Source: Takakia lepidozioides (taxonomy: Eukaryota; Streptophyta; Takakiopsida; Takakiales; Takakiaceae). From it: a stretch of 64,000 nt of DNA. The DNA lies in contig CM060732.1 of the NCBI GenBank assembly GCA_030704615.1, positions 66,755,053 to 66,819,052 on the forward strand, read 5' to 3'. The translations under genes and the position numbers were made by a program. Below the pieces are notes generated by a model. That model did not search any database and had not been told where the DNA came from. It was given only the letters and a program-made list of their open reading frames with translations. Positions within the stretch are counted from its first letter, which is position 1. Every line of letters starts with the position of its first letter. Below are positions 1-13,700 of this stretch, in pieces.

Positions 1-219
1 CGATGCGATCCACACCTTCTTATGCATCTTCCCTCGGATATGACACAGCCTTTTCGTCGTATCGATGCACAGCGCCTCGCATCTTCCATTTCCAAGCATT
101 CTCAGAACTTGAGCATACTCCTGGCCGTCCTCTTTGAACACAAGCTCCCGCTTTTCGTCCTCCGCTTCATTCTTCCCCCTCTTCCGATTCTTTCCTCCCT
201 TTCCCTTATTCTTCGGCAT
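1..219 (-). CDS. eIF1A: Translation initiation factor eIF1A, N-terminal part, cut by the left window edge
   Basis: The minus strand reads from an ATG at 219-217 and stays open to base 1, giving 73 codons of a protein usually about 145 residues long. It begins [20 protein letters not shown] and continues with the OB-fold motifs [26 protein letters not shown] and [12 protein letters not shown], all hallmarks of eukaryotic eIF1A. The protein binds the 40S subunit with eIF1 and promotes scanning and start-codon selection in the cytosol. The basic N-terminal tail and the RNA-binding OB fold are both visible; the end of the OB fold, the C-terminal helix and the acidic tail lie outside the window. 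No intron interrupts the visible part. The start is secure because it matches the invariant family N-terminus. The promoter and 5' UTR must lie to the right, between 220 and the 3' end of the EREX-like gene. Confidence 0.95.
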   Translation of the reverse strand, partial: MPKNKGKGGKNRKRGKNEAEDEKRELVFKEDGQEYAQVLRMLGNGRCEALCIDTTKRLCHIRGKMHKKVWIAS

Positions 220-1840
220 GATGATGCTTCCAAGCAAACGAGCAATCAAGCAAACGAGCAATCGAGCACCGATGCTCCGCACCCTTGCAAGCAGAGGCTG
301 ACAGTCTGCTCCTTGAAGACTTGCGATGCCCTACCAGGAGAAAGACGGATGAAACCCTTATTCATCCTTTACTGCCAGCTCCTTTCTTTCTCGTCTATGA
401 GCAGACGGATGAAACCCTAAGCCCTTATTCATCCTTTGCTGCCAGCTCCTTTCTTTCTCGTCTATGGGGTTCTTTGTGCAGTTCTTCTGGGGCAGGTTCA
501 GCTTGAAGATGGACCAGGCAACAATTGGCAAAGACTAGAATGTAATGTGGGGTGTGAGAGGAGAACATTTTAATCTCATTGCCTTTCATTGTCTGAAGGT
601 TGTGAAGTTCTGCATAGTGCCAATTGATGAGCTTGAAGCTGGTCGAAACTCGAATCCCTGGATGCATTGCCAGTTCTTTGGGTTTCAAAGGAGAAATTAC
701 AGTCTTAGAATTCACCATACTTAAGGGAGAGAGGTGAGTTTAGAGCAGGTTTGCATGAAACTGCCGGCTCGCCTCGCTCAAGAAGAAAGAGAGATTTTTG
801 TTTGGAAAAAGGATGATACTTCCATTCTCTAAGTTCACAAACAACAAACACACAGGTTTTGGCCACTCGGAGAGAACTCAGGACCAGCTCTGCATCTGTG
901 TATCAATGAGGCACTTTAAACTTGAGCAGATTTACAGGGCATACTGTTCAATGCAAAGGTTCAGAACCCCACAATGAGAGAGAGAGAGGAGGGACTGGCA
1001 CAATGGACAAGCTCAACAGAGAGTCTGTCATAGACTTGATATCACTGCTGGCCATAGTGATTTCGGAAGGCCCAGCCTATCTCCGAGATCAGAGATATGA
1101 GAGGAAAAGGGGACAGTACCCGGATCACCCCTCCGTGGTGTTGTTAGTTGTTACCCCAGCAACTGTAAGAGGAGTCTTACAAGACTGCCAGCCCCTATTT
1201 CTGTTTGGATCGAGCAGAATGCTATAGTAAAACATGTGCCCATTCCCGTTGAAGTAAAGTCCACCCGGAAGATACAATTGCTGATGTTGTCAGAAAATCC
1301 ACAAGACCCATGATGTCAGCATCATCTGCAAGGCTTTAATAAGTAGGCTACCTAGCTCCAATCGCCTTCCGTATGGCCTGTAAATAGCTCTGACCAAACA
1401 AACAGTTTGCCCTGCCACTATTCAGATGAGATGTAAGAAACAGTATCAGCAAACCCAGCTGCCCTGTGTTTTCAGTCCCATGCCACTGTGAAGGTCAGCA
1501 ATGATTGGCTGCCAGGCCACCCTTCAGGGGGTAGTAGGTCCTTGGGAAGGTACCAGACGCTCTGACTGCTTCTGCCCTGTCTGCACCATCAGCACTTGAA
1601 GCTGACTTGTGAAGTATGCAATTTCAATGTTGAGGCAAATCTTCTGACAATCGCTCGTTCAGCAATCAATCTCGTCTGGAAGCATGTTGAGCCAAGAAAA
1701 ACACTTGATGTCTGCATTTGTAGGGACGTCCACAGACATGGTTCATAGTGGTGTAATGTACCACAACTAAAGTGTCCAGGTAGCAAAAAAGCCTTCCAAA
1801 ATGATATCTTACATGATTCTCTCCCGTGCGCCTGATTCCA
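220..1840. other. Intergenic: eIF1A 5' region and EREX-like 3' region
   Basis: No gene is supported here. The part next to 219 should hold the eIF1A 5' UTR and promoter; a short repeat of the AAGCAAACGAGCAATC type is seen at about 230-265. An imperfect tandem repeat of about 70 bp (CGGATGAAACC followed by TTCATCC and CTCGTCTATG) occupies about 345-465. The part just left of 1841 should carry the EREX-like 3' UTR. Open frames in this stretch are short, have no recognisable domains and do not splice into either neighbour. Confidence 0.5.
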
Positions 1841-4800
1841 TCACAAAAACCGGTTTAGGACACTTTTTCTCTGAACAGGTTCTGCTTCTGAGTTCTTTTC
1901 CCGCTGATGTGCTGATCTGAGAGCACTGCGTGTGAGTGAGTTCATTGCCTTGCGAAGTTGTGCAAGGTCTATAAATACATCTGTCACCATCTTTCTCAAT
2001 GCAGCTTCACTTCCACCATCAACCAAACTGGTGCCTGAAAGACCTTCCCCGTTTTGAAGAGATGTATCTGTGTCACTATGGATTTGACCATTGGATAGTT
2101 GCCCATTGGTTGATGGCTGGACCTTTGAAACTGCCTCATCTTCCTCTGCAAGCAGCTGTGCCTGCAGTGCAAAAACAAATTGAGCAATTGGCTACTCTCA
2201 AGAAATTACTGACTTATTTGTTTTGCTAGAACTACGGCCTGAAGTTAAGTGCCAACTTCACTTGCTTTGCTCAAACTATTGCCTTCGCCGCTGCAGGCAA
2301 TAGTTCCAAGAGATCAGATCACCTGCCAGCCCTGAGAAAGGACAAGACAAAAGGAGTCGAACATAAAAGATGAAGAAATCGGTCCCAGTCACAACTATCC
2401 CAAAACACTACATAGGAAATCCCTGTTTCATAAGAAATTACTGACTTCATTTGTTTTGCTAGAACTATGGCCTGAAGTTAAGTGCCAACTTCACTTGCTT
2501 TGCTCAAACTATTGCCTTCGCCGCTGCAGGCATTAGTTCCAAGAGATCAGATCACCTGCCAGCCCTGAGAAAGGACAAGACAAAAGGAGTCGAACATAAA
2601 AGATAAAGAAATCGGTCCCAGTCACAACTATCCCAAAACACTACATAGGAAATCCCTGTTTCATCAACACCCACTTCCAATGAATTCTGCTGGACTACCT
2701 TAACACTGAATAGCTCATGCTTGCTATGGTCCCACCTCTGCAAGGAGAAAGCCCAGACGATTATCCGAGGTTGTAAGAAGGTCAAAAGCATCAGACAAGG
2801 CGCCCTTATTGCTAGCATCCCTGTCCTCTTCCTTGGCCAGGAAATCCACACTGCACTCTCGTAGCCGTTGCCGCAGTGCTGCCAATTCATGCAAAAACTT
2901 GGCTCTTGACACTTTCGTTACCTCTTGCTTCTGCATCTCTTCCCTCAGTTTGGCCTGGCATGCACCCCCAAGTTTCCACTCCATCAGATCAAGCATCACA
3001 AATCCAGAATCAACATTACTCACAACACCTTAGATAGAGCTGAAAAATCAGCTTCCTATATCCCGCTTAAGGTCCCTGCAGTGATTGGAATTGGAATCAC
3101 AGCAGCATGAGTCACAACTGTGAGAAGTAGATGCTACATCACCAAAGATAAACTCAGTTTACTGGTACGATGTAAAGGCCAGCCTCAAACGTAACCTGTG
3201 CACACTTTTGCTCTCTGGGATGGTCAGTACAGGGACCATGACCACAGAGATAAATCAGAGTACACATTTATAGGGGATGGCCAATGAGAATAAATCTGTG
3301 TCTTGAACGCAAAATTCAAGCCGAACAATCAAGCACCATAATGGAGGTCTTCGTAGCAAAGGAACCTCAGGGGAAAATATCTCTTCCCTCTGGCATGGTT
3401 GTCAAAGAAAGAGGGAAGAACACACACCTCCAGAGCAGCCTTGGCTTCAAGTGACCGTGCTGCGTCCTGCTTGAGCTGTGGCTGTGCATTCCGGAGAGAC
3501 CTGAATTCTTTGGCCAACACCTGCCAACCAGCCAACAATTTCTGTAAAGTTCAGAGAAGCTTAATGACAAATAGGGAAATTAACATCTGAGAAGCCAAAA
3601 TTCAGCACAGGTAGGTTGTTCTTCCTTGCTCAGAAAAGGCTCATCTTCAGATGCGTTAATCCTTTCTTAATTCCTAGTAAAGAAACCAGGGTTGTGATTA
3701 ACTGCTTTTTAAGTACGAGATATCTCAGAAAGTCCTACCAACACAAAGTGCACCTTGGCATATTTGTGGACTACAAGGAATTCCTTTATAGAGTTACACA
3801 ATCCCCTCAGATCAATGATGCAAGTCTGCTAAGACCATTAGCTTCAGGATATAGCTTGGAAGTGATGAAAGACATCATTCCAAGCCCTCTTATTTGTTAA
3901 GGGGACTGCCCGCCCACAACCAACCAATTTGCCGATATACAAGAATGATCTCTCTTCATGGACACCTATTCCAATAAACAATATCACCCATTTGACCAGT
4001 AAAGATGTCATAGGCATGATAAACAGCTTCATTCACAAGGAGAGTTTTCATCCATCACATGACACATGCTCTCAGCAGACAAGAGCTGTCCGATTCAGGC
4101 AGATGGATGACATGGCTCCGTGGGGGAAAGAGCTACCTTGAGATCAGCACGCGCCTGGGCATCTGCAGCATCGTGCTGTTGCTGCACTACTTGCAACTGC
4201 TCCCGCATCTCTGCCGCTTCCTTTTCTGCCTGCTTGCGTGCCGTCTCAGCTTCTTGCAGTCTCTGTTCTAACTCCACTCTCGAATCCTGCAGATACCCAT
4301 TTGAGTTAAAAATAGAATATGAGTCAATGTGACCGTCAGAGTGATAAACAAAGTGCAAGAATGCAATGGAATAGCCACGGATAGCTCATTGTTTCTTTCC
4401 TAAAACTTAAGATTGTAAGTGTACGTTGTTTTGTTTAGTGGACTTTAGTGCTATGTTAAGCTGGGTGCTTTCTTGTGAAGCCGTGTGAGGTTGAGCTGAG
4501 TGGTATGCACATTCTTATTGTTCATGTATACACCTGGTTTGATTGAGCTGTCTCTTCAGCTGTGAGAAGTGTGGCACGACATTCTTCCAGCTCCCATTGC
4601 AAAGAGGTCACACGCTCGCGCTCCAATGATACAGCTTGCTGCAACATCTCCTGACTCTTACGACGCATTCCGTCCAACTCCCCTTCCAGATCCCTCACCT
4701 TCACAAATGCAGAAGATCCCTGTTATTCCTTGCTTTTTGCATTTGAGCCAAGGGCCACCCAACTTGAAAAGCATACAATACAACATGAACCATTCCTAGC

Positions 4801-7800
4801 AGAAAAACAATGTGCTTTCTCACAGCCAAAAGAGGTCCGACACCCCAGACATGAAGGGCAGAAACCCCCACACAGCAAGGTAACAACCAACACAACAATG
4901 AAATGGGTAATGAAATTTAAGGTACAAGCTATCCTGTCCACAACCCTTTCCTTCCAGCAGTTTCCAAGAGCAAATCAAACATCCCAAACAGATAACCAGC
5001 AACATCATTCCAGTGGCAACCATGTATGTAAGCACAGTTATAGGGTCTCTGAAACAGTCTTGCTGTTATAACTACAGGGTACAACACTTTGAAGTTGATT
5101 GACATTACTTTAGACGGCAACGACAAAATAATATAACAGTGCAACTCACCTTTGTGGCCAGAAACTCTTTCACAGCAGTCTCCTGGTTCAGCCGCGCAAG
5201 CATATCCTCCATGTCCGCCTTGACAACTGCAAGACGTCTCTGCAAAGTAACCAGCACACGCCTTACTTTGCCCCGTTGGTCTACTGGTAGCAGCACCCCT
5301 ACCCCTTTCAATGATTCAGATTCTGTGCCCGTTGTGCTTACTCCTTCTGCACCTGATTCAACACCTGGTAAGTCCCACAAGGAACCTTCCAGAGCCCCAT
5401 CGATAGAGGCAGCCCGGAGCAGCTCACTTCCCTGAGCTGAACTCGTCTCACTTACAATACTGTCGTGTGATGGCCTGCGCCTGTGTTGAGGCTCTACTTT
5501 CTCACTCCCCATGGTTACCAAGGGAATTTTAAACCTCGGAGTCCCCAAACTCACCCCTGCCCGACCTCCTCCATTTGCTGTCCCAACAGGTGGCAACTCT
5601 GCAACTTGCGCTGAAATTTCTGCTGGATCCTGCACATTCCAAGTGCATTTTCCGCAGTCAACGTCACGATCACTTCTAGCCTTGAAGTATCACCTTTCTT
5701 ACCCTCCTCACCAGTATGCCAAAAGGTGCTGTGAAAGAAGGGGGGGAGGGAGGGAAGAGAGAAGAGAAAGGTAAAAAGAGCGAGGAACAGACAGAGATTC
5801 ACTGATGAAAGCAATGGATGACCTTGGTAGTGCTCATAGAAGCCAACAACTTACATTGGCTACCTGAAAATCTCCGCCCGAAAATTCGGATTGCTCCTGT
5901 GCACCCAACCCAGCTTCTTCAGCGTCATTCAATGTAGAAGCTTGAGGAATGCTCTGAACACGGTCGGTGGCTGTTGCATCAATAATAGCAGCCTGCTGAT
6001 CAATGGCCAGTGCCTCCATCTCTACCTCCAGACCCCCTTCGCTCACCTTACTCGGAGTGCCAATGCTTCTTGTTTCATTAGTTGCATCGCTGCCAAATTC
6101 CAAGTTTGAAAACCTGCCCGATGCAACTGAGGAACCCCCACCAGTCCACGAAAGTACAGCGTAAGGACTTCGCCCCAGCTGGGATTGAGTGGCATCTGTG
6201 GGGGGAAGGCCGACAATCACTGGAGCACTTGCTTGCGGTTGTCCTTCCGATATCGAATTCACCGCTGTCAATGATGAAAGGAGATGCAATGAGAGAAATA
6301 GTATTGGAGAGACTTGATTGATTAGTGAACACTGGTTTATGGTTAACGGTTAAACAGTGCATGAGTCATGGATCCACGGGTTTTAGAAGTGCTAAACCCC
6401 TTGCACAACCAACAAGAGGCACTAGTGCTGAGTTGAGTGCCTTAGACCTGCCCATTGGCATGGGGCTCTGGGTGCTTGAGAATTCTATGGAGCAGCCATA
6501 AGAGAAATGCAAGTTTGGTTGCCTGGACTAGATATGGATCAGGACTGTTGACCTAAACATCCAAAATGGGAGGATATGACGACAAAACAATGCCAGGTCT
6601 GGCTCAACCTTGAGAGTAGGTCAAGAAGCAATATCTGTGTATATACCAGAACGAGCCGCAGCCTCCAGTTCAAGGAAGGAGGCCATGGGAGCACTACGAG
6701 ATATGTCAATGTTAGCTAGCAGCCTCACCATCCAATCCTCCAAGGCCCGCCTTCTCTGCACAAAACCACCCACATCTGCATCATTGTGAGAGTACGAAGA
6801 ACACCATTACAATCAAACCTTGAGCATAAAGTTTGGTACCTCTGCTGCACTCAAAGCACAACGAAAAAAGTTAATGCAAAAGAGGGGGGAGATTCCACTC
6901 TTCATAAAGACGCCCTCCTAAGAGCCTGAAGGATATTTGTGAGGTGCAAAACATCTGGAAAAGTGAACATGTACCAGAAAACTTGCATGATGAACATAGG
7001 TTATTCCTTGGGAATCTTATGCATGAGTTACATGCCCAACCACAATGATACATTCAGACTGTAAAATAGGGGCTAACAGCAAACACCCAGTCTGAGTAAA
7101 TTCAATGGCCTGTCATTCATACCTCCTGGAGCAGCGAGTGGCTTGAATTAATGCGCATCAATGCATGTTTGGAAGGGGCTGCTGGCAGCTGCTTCTTTGG
7201 GAAAACACGCTTCAGCTATGCCACAGCACCCACTGTGTCTCTCTCAGTACCCTACCAACATCAATACCTTGCAACTATTTTGCAAAGAAAATGCATAGAA
7301 CCACCCAAACTAGACGTTCAGGGTAGGTAATCCTATAATAACAATGGGTTTCACAAGATGGATGGAAATAATAGTTAGTAGAAACACTTAAGACGGTTCC
7401 TCCCAGGTTCCATTTTAGGAGCAAGGGAGAAAAATCAATCTTACAATGTTAAGTCTGAAATTATGGCCTGTCCCGAACAGGGAGTGAGAGGAAATAGTGA
7501 GAGGGAAGAGGGCAGAGAGAACCAAGAGATACATAAAAGCAAAAAAAGCAGTTATGCACTTCGACAACCAAACCATTGCAGTCTACCAGGCCTAATGAGT
7601 GGTTAAGGAGTGACCGTACCCAGTGGACACCAGAACTGCTTTAAGTTAGCTGTTTACCGCAGAGAAAAGATGCAAAAAGTCGCTGAAGCGCCTTAGAGTC
7701 TCCCGCAGAGTGCTGATGCCGTCTGGGGACTGAATGCCCACTTGCATCCTAAAGTACTGCCAGTTCCACCCCCCCACTCCAGGACAAATCAGAAAGAGCA

Positions 7801-9287
7801 GCAGTATTTCCTCATCAGATGAAATACCCAGAAGTTCAGGTAGATCTCAGAAAGAAAGGTTACAGAGAGATTAATCGTAACACTTAAAATTACACAGGCT
7901 GTAGCCTTGCAGCCATTTATCCCCTTGCATTGAGCTTCCCAGCACCCCCGGTCAAGGCCATCCCATTTTGCATAATCAGGCTTTAGTTCAAACTCGAGTT
8001 GAGAGGCATGAAGAGAGAGCAGTGGAGTACTGCTAAAGAAGGGTTACAGATAAGCAGTACCACAGTGGGATTGATGAAGGCACCATCAGCAGCCTTTGCT
8101 TCCGGCAAAACCACCCATGAAGGAATGAAGACGCAATAACTCCAGCCAGTGCGAGGGTTGTGTGGCCACACTGTTTGTGCTCCATCCTGTAACATGCAGA
8201 TACCCACCAAGCATCAGCATTCTCATGTACCCTTGTACCATATATGTTGGGTTTGATAACCTCAAACTTATCAGATTTCTAGCCAGAGAATAAAGCAACT
8301 TTTGAGGAGAGGCGCAGCAATTCAAGCACTCGGATTCTACAAATATTGATACAGCTAATGGAGTCTAAGTCTGTGTGACATGTTTCTGAATCACATGGAC
8401 TGTCTCCCTGGTGAATCCTTGTCTGCACCATTGTTTTTTCAGACCAACCTCCCTTAACCTTCATACCATCTCCCTCATCCATACATTCGAGAGAGCATGA
8501 ATGCATTGTTTCAGGTATTCTGTTCAAACTCAGATTGAATCCACTGAACTCCTAGCTCCTGATCTGTGGCATGTATACAAAGTAAGCAGGATTCACAGAC
8601 TTCTATGTTATCTCATAATTTGCAACCTATCCAATCCAATTCCAACAGGCATCTTGGAACTGAGCTGGCTTGTTGAATTAGCTGGCTGAAAGTTTAGGTC
8701 TCCCCTTCCTACCGTCAGCATGCATCCGATCCTGAACTATGACAAAAACAAACGAACGGTTAAGAACTATTCCCCCACAGGTTCCACCTTTCTCCTCCTC
8801 CCATGAGCGAGCAAAGTCAAGTGACTCCTCATCCATTTCCAAACTTCACCCGATACTATTTTCCTCTCAAACGAAATCAGATTCCCCACAACAATGCCAT
8901 GTAACCGCACAGGCCGTCTTCGGAATGATGTTCTTCAAAATCGCAAGAACCATCATCTTACAATTTGCCTAGAACAATTACTCAGCATCCAGTAAGATCA
9001 ATACTAACTAGCATATATCCCCTCAAGATCCGACGAACCGACCATCTCACCTATTCCACAATCTCATCCTGAGCGCATTAGGTTGGTCAAATCGCCCAGG
9101 ATCATACAACAGCCCAATGATTCACAGCAAGTACTAAGAATCTAGAACTTCAGCTTCAGCGATATTGCAAATCGCAATTTACAGGAACATAACTTACCCA
9201 TCGTGAAGGTGCCGGGCTTGCATCCATCCCCAGAGGCAGGGGAGAAGCTCCATCATGTCGATGCCGCGGGGGACTCCTCTCTGCCAT
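1841..9287 (-). CDS. EREX: EREX/EREL-like PX-domain Rab effector, 12 exons, apparently intact
   Basis: Exons on the minus strand: 9287-9198, 8186-8061, 7756-7658, 7215-7123, 6755-6647, 6264-5855, 5629-5150, 4698-4534, 4286-4137, 3541-3428, 2954-2736, 2161-1841. All junctions are GT-AG and phases agree, giving 2376 nt (791 aa). The start [20 protein letters not shown] matches the conserved plant N-terminus. The PX domain spans about residues 43-165, with motifs [51 protein letters not shown] and [12 protein letters not shown] Ser/Gly-rich linker (exons 6-7) leads to long coiled coils (exons 7-11) and the motif [19 protein letters not shown]. In Arabidopsis, EREX and its EREL relatives bind endosomal phosphoinositides and Rab5-type GTPases and act in vacuolar sorting; the role here is inferred from that family. 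Length is close to the usual 650-760 aa. A 232-bp tandem duplication sits in the last intron. The 5' half is repeated at 58-61 kb. Confidence 0.9.
2201..2664. repeat. Tandem duplication (2 x about 232 bp) inside the last EREX-like intron
   Basis: The unit starting AGAAATTACTGACTT at 2201 recurs at 2433 and ends with CCCTGTTTCAT in both copies. Only a few differences are visible (for example AAAGATGAAG against AAAGATAAAG). Both copies lie wholly in the intron between exon 11 (ends 2736) and exon 12 (starts 2161), so the coding sequence is unaffected. Near-identity suggests a recent event. Confidence 0.9.
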
Positions 9288-10237
9288 CTGCCCTCAGCTT
9301 AGGGCCACCACCGCCCCGATGGTGGAAAACAAACCGATCACTTGCAGAACAAGATTCGATCGAATGAATCCGACCACCCACGATACGTTTCTGAATTTCG
9401 CTGGCACAGAATTTGCATGGGAGAGAGAGAATGCACATGGCACGGACTCATGTGATGATTTCAGTGCCACCCACAACCAAGAAGGCCTCACAGACCACAA
9501 AAACTCACCACTTCACAACAATCTGTGCTCTGAGAAGCACGCATGATCTCATCACCTGCACGCTTGCTGCATCTGTGCAGCAAAATTTATGTCAGATTCG
9601 TGAAGAATGTGTTGCGAGAGGCCAAGCAAGCAAAGAGTACCTTTGCCTTGCGAGACTGGATATACCCTTGCACAGAATTCGTCCATCCAACATTCATTCC
9701 AATATACAGTGTCTCGAGTCTCGGCTTCCGAGTCCTTCCAGTGATCTAATCTCTTCCAGCGATGGCGATGGCAGCCTGCTCAGAGAGCATACGAGCATAC
9801 CCAATTCTCGGGAATGGCCGGGAGGCATCTCAGCGTGCAGCAGATCAACGGGAGAGAGTAAGGAGCTGAAGTGGAGAGAAACAACTGGGCAATGCCGAGC
9901 CCCAGACCCTTGCAATGCGAAAACTGGAACCTTTCCTCATCTCAAGGCAGGTGTGTATGAGGCGTTTCGAAACTTCTGTTTGTTTTGGTTGTCTAATTTT
10001 GGGTGTCTGAGCTATCCAGGCTGCGGACTGTCCTTGACCCATGTTTGCACCAATTCTGATGCAAGAAGAGAAGGTCACATGGTATGGCATGTAGGGCTGC
10101 AGAAGAACGGGAGTGTAATCGAAACCTTTTCCGTCTTCCATGAACTCATGCAGTATCTCCCGAAGAAGCTGCAATGGGGAACATGTTGCGGATCTCAATT
10201 CATGCAGCAGAGTGGCTGGGAGTGCTGTGGAGCTGAA
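9288..10237. promoter_or_regulatory. Shared divergent 5' region of the EREX-like and PPR genes
   Basis: The EREX-like start (9287, minus) and the probable PPR leader exon (10238, plus) point away from each other, so this about 950-bp segment must hold both promoters and 5' UTRs. I do not see a convincing TATA box. A long open frame on the plus strand (9413-10330) crosses the stretch, but only its last 29 codons are conserved in the paralogous locus at 16.7 kb; the rest is probably non-coding. The whole segment is present again at 61105-62054 with only a handful of substitutions. Confidence 0.5.
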
Positions 10238-10699
10238 ATGGACATGTGCTTTGGCAGTGCAAGGAAAGGGACCTTTGCAGGGGGTGGGTATGGCGCCCTC
10301 CACCCCGCCAGGGAAACCGAAGACAGGTAAGGACATGAAACTCGTTACGTGTTTATTTCTCTCTGTAGATTGTGGGCAATCCATGTTCCAAATTGCCTTT
10401 GAACCATTCGAGCAGAAACGAAGACCTGTAGACTTCCATCTACTCGTTCATTATCTCCAGAACTACCTGGGATTCTGGTCATATATCTTCTTTCCACCCA
10501 TGGCATGAGAGAGGGACAGAGAGAGGAGAGCGAGCTCACCCATAGTTCACGACAATCCGCGAACAGCAAATCAGTGTCAGGGCCAGTATAGATGAAACAA
10601 AAGCTAGTTCTAGCACCGCCGCCCTAGTCCCCAGTTTGACACAAATTTGATAAATGTGGCTGTGATTGCACTACCATTAAGACATCGGTTGAGTGACTT

Positions 10700-10736
<37 letters not shown>

Positions 10737-13700
10737 AACATTATAATGTCCACTGCGGGCCCATGGGACAGGTCAGGACAAACCAACGACTCTATCAAGT
10801 GTCACCTTAAGACGCAGTGCCTCAGCAGGTTCGCCAACAGAGGAAGAGATGAGAATTCATTACAGTCATGGGAGGGTCCATGGGATACAGTAGAAAAAGA
10901 CTTTAGGACCACTGAAACAAAGGAACTATCTAAATCCCAAACTTTGCACAAAGACGCACTGCCACTAAGCACTTAGGGTCCTCATGACTGGAAGAGAAAG
11001 ACGGTAGCTTATGGAGAACATATAATGACATTGTACAACACCACTTCTAGCTGATGTGATGTTTCTTTGGATCTCCAGAAATGTTGTCCAAAACTAGAGT
11101 AACACTCCTTGAAATCAACGTGTTTAGAAGCTGGCAATGTACTCATGTTGTTGCGGTTTTTGTACACAGGGGAAGCGATAAGTACGGAACAACTCTGGCA
11201 GGAGTTCTTCTCAGATCCTTCACAGTGGTGGGATAACAGGCATGAGAAGGTGAGGGACATGTTCATTTAGGCTGTGACAGAGGGTGTCAGTTTTCCACAC
11301 TGTTGCGAGAAATCAATCAAAGCAGTTATTACTGTGGGCATTCATAGCTTGTGCTTCCTTTTTCCAAAGAGCTTGAAGGTAGGTTTCCAGGTTCTTACCT
11401 GTATTTGAGAGATGTTTGGATGTTTGGTGGTTAAATTATGGCTGTTCATTTGTCGACTCACTGACATTACAGAGAAGTCAAAGATCACCAGACTTCAAGC
11501 ATAAGCGCACCAAGGAGGTCCTTTGGATTGAGAGTTGGTCAAACCCTCCTTGGGTGAAATCCGAGCTAGCTGCCATGACACAAGATCAAGGGCGATCTGG
11601 TGATGATTTGAATGTCAAGGTACCTCATGGAGCTCCAGGCCAAGAACACAACGGGTATTGTTTTGATGATGATTGAAGAGTTCCAAGTCTAGAAAGGGTA
11701 CAGTTTATCCTTCAAAGTAGATGACTGCAGTAGTTTGTAGCTCTCTTAAATGTTGCAAATGGACTGTCCTCATGGTCATTCAAAGATATAGTACTTAAGT
11801 TTGAGCTAAGAGGTTTGTGACTAACAATTTTGGGTCGTTCAGGGTGGCTGTGTTAAACCAGGTAGACATGTTTGTCACACAGCAAACTGGCAGCAGTGTT
11901 AGCACCTCCAGCATCACCACTGTTCCTGAAACAGTGACAAGAGAGAGACTCACTCGTAGGGCTGCAAGCACACCAGGCCAGGGAGGACGACTAAAAGACA
12001 TGCTGCACATTTTGAACCAACAAGGAAACTGGGCAGACTCCAATACTTATGTCTGTCTCTTACAGGAGTGCATCAACATGAAAGACTTGGCAGAGGGAAG
12101 GCAGGTGCATGCCCACATTACACAAAGTGGATTTAAACCAAACATGTTTCTCCTCAATACCCTTGTAAACATGTATGCCAAATGCGGGAGCATTGCCGAT
12201 GCCCGCCAAGTGTTTGACAAAATGCCTGAACGAACATTGTTTACATGGACTATAATGATGGCAGGATATGCCAAACATGGGCATGCCGAGGAGGCTCTGA
12301 AAATCTATGAGCATATGCAACAGGAAGGTGTTGTGCCTGACAGGGTTACATTTATATGTATCCTCAATGCATGTGCCACCCTAGGTGCCCTGGAAAAGGG
12401 CAAAGAGATCCATGCTGATATCTTGAAAGCTGAAATTCCGTCATATATAAATTTGGACACTGCCCTTGCTGATATGTATGCCAAATGCGGGAGCATGAGG
12501 GATGCTCATCAAGTGTTCAGCAGTATGGTTAAACGTAATGTCGTCTCATGGAACGTCATGATTGCAGGTTATGCTGAGAATGGGTGTGGGGAGGAGGCCT
12601 TCAAGATCTATGAGCAAATGCAATTCGAAAAGGTGGCACCCGACAAGGTCACATTCATTTCCATTCTCAATGCTTGTGCCATCGTGGGAGCGTTGGAAAA
12701 GGGCAAAGAAGTCCATGCTGATATAGTGAAAGCTGGAATTGTGTCATATATAAATTTAGACACTGCCCTTGCTGACATGTATGCCAAATGCGGGAGCATG
12801 AAGGATGCACGGCAAGTGTTCGACAACATGCCTAAACATGATGTGGTGTCATGGAACGTCATGATCACAGGTTATGCTGAGCATGGGTCTGGGAGGGATG
12901 CATTTGCTAGCTATGAGCAAATGCAACAGGAAGGGGTGACAGCTAACAAGGTCACGTTCATTTCTCTTCTCAATGCGTGTGCTAGTTTCGGGGCGCTTGA
13001 AAAGGGCAAGCAGATTCATGCTGACATCATCAAGGCTGGAACTGCATCCTATATTAAATTGGGGAATAGCCTTGTCGACATGTATGCCAAATGCGGGAGC
13101 TTGAAGGATGCCTGGAAAGTGTTTGAGGCTATGGCTCAACGAGACGTGGTCTCATGGAATGCCATGATTGCTGGATGCGCCCAGCATGGGGTTGGAAGGG
13201 AGGTTCTACAAATATTTGAACAAATGCAACAGGAAGGGTTGAATCCAAATGGCATCACCTATGTATCTCTTCTCTCTGGATGTCGACATTTGGGCTTAAT
13301 TGATGAAGGTCTTCACTACTTTGATGCCATGAGGCAAAATCATGGCCTCGCGCCTTCAGTGGAACATTTTGGCTGCATGGTGGACCTTCTTGGCCGTGCA
13401 GGGCAAGTGGATGAGGCAGAGGCCCTCATTGACAAAATGCCAGTCGAACCAAATGCTTCAGTGTGGGGAGCCTTGCTTGGTGCCTGCAGGATTCACAGCA
13501 ATGTCAAGCTAGCAGAACGAGCTGCAAATGGCGTTTTGAAGTGTGATCCACAGAACCCTGGAGCTTATGTGCTACTATCGAACATCTATGCTGCGGCTGG
13601 CAGGTGGGACGATAAAGCAAAGGTGAGAAAAATGATGGAGGACAGAGGTGTCAGAAAGGAACGAGGGCACAGCTGCATTGAAGTCAACAACCAGGTGCAT

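Noticed and set aside
6560-6671. The duplication extending left of 6672 in copy 1
   Set aside because: Sequence left of the TTCAAGGAAGG point in copy 2 is gypsy gag, with no similarity to the EREX exon continuation at 6647-6671.
9413-10330. 305-codon plus-strand frame upstream of the PPR gene as a separate gene
   Set aside because: Only its last 29 codons are conserved in the paralogous locus; the rest overlaps the EREX 5' region and has no domain.
11817-11867. Translation start at the GTG of 11817
   Set aside because: Non-ATG starts are unlikely here; the first in-frame ATG is 11868 and a spliced leader exon is more plausible.
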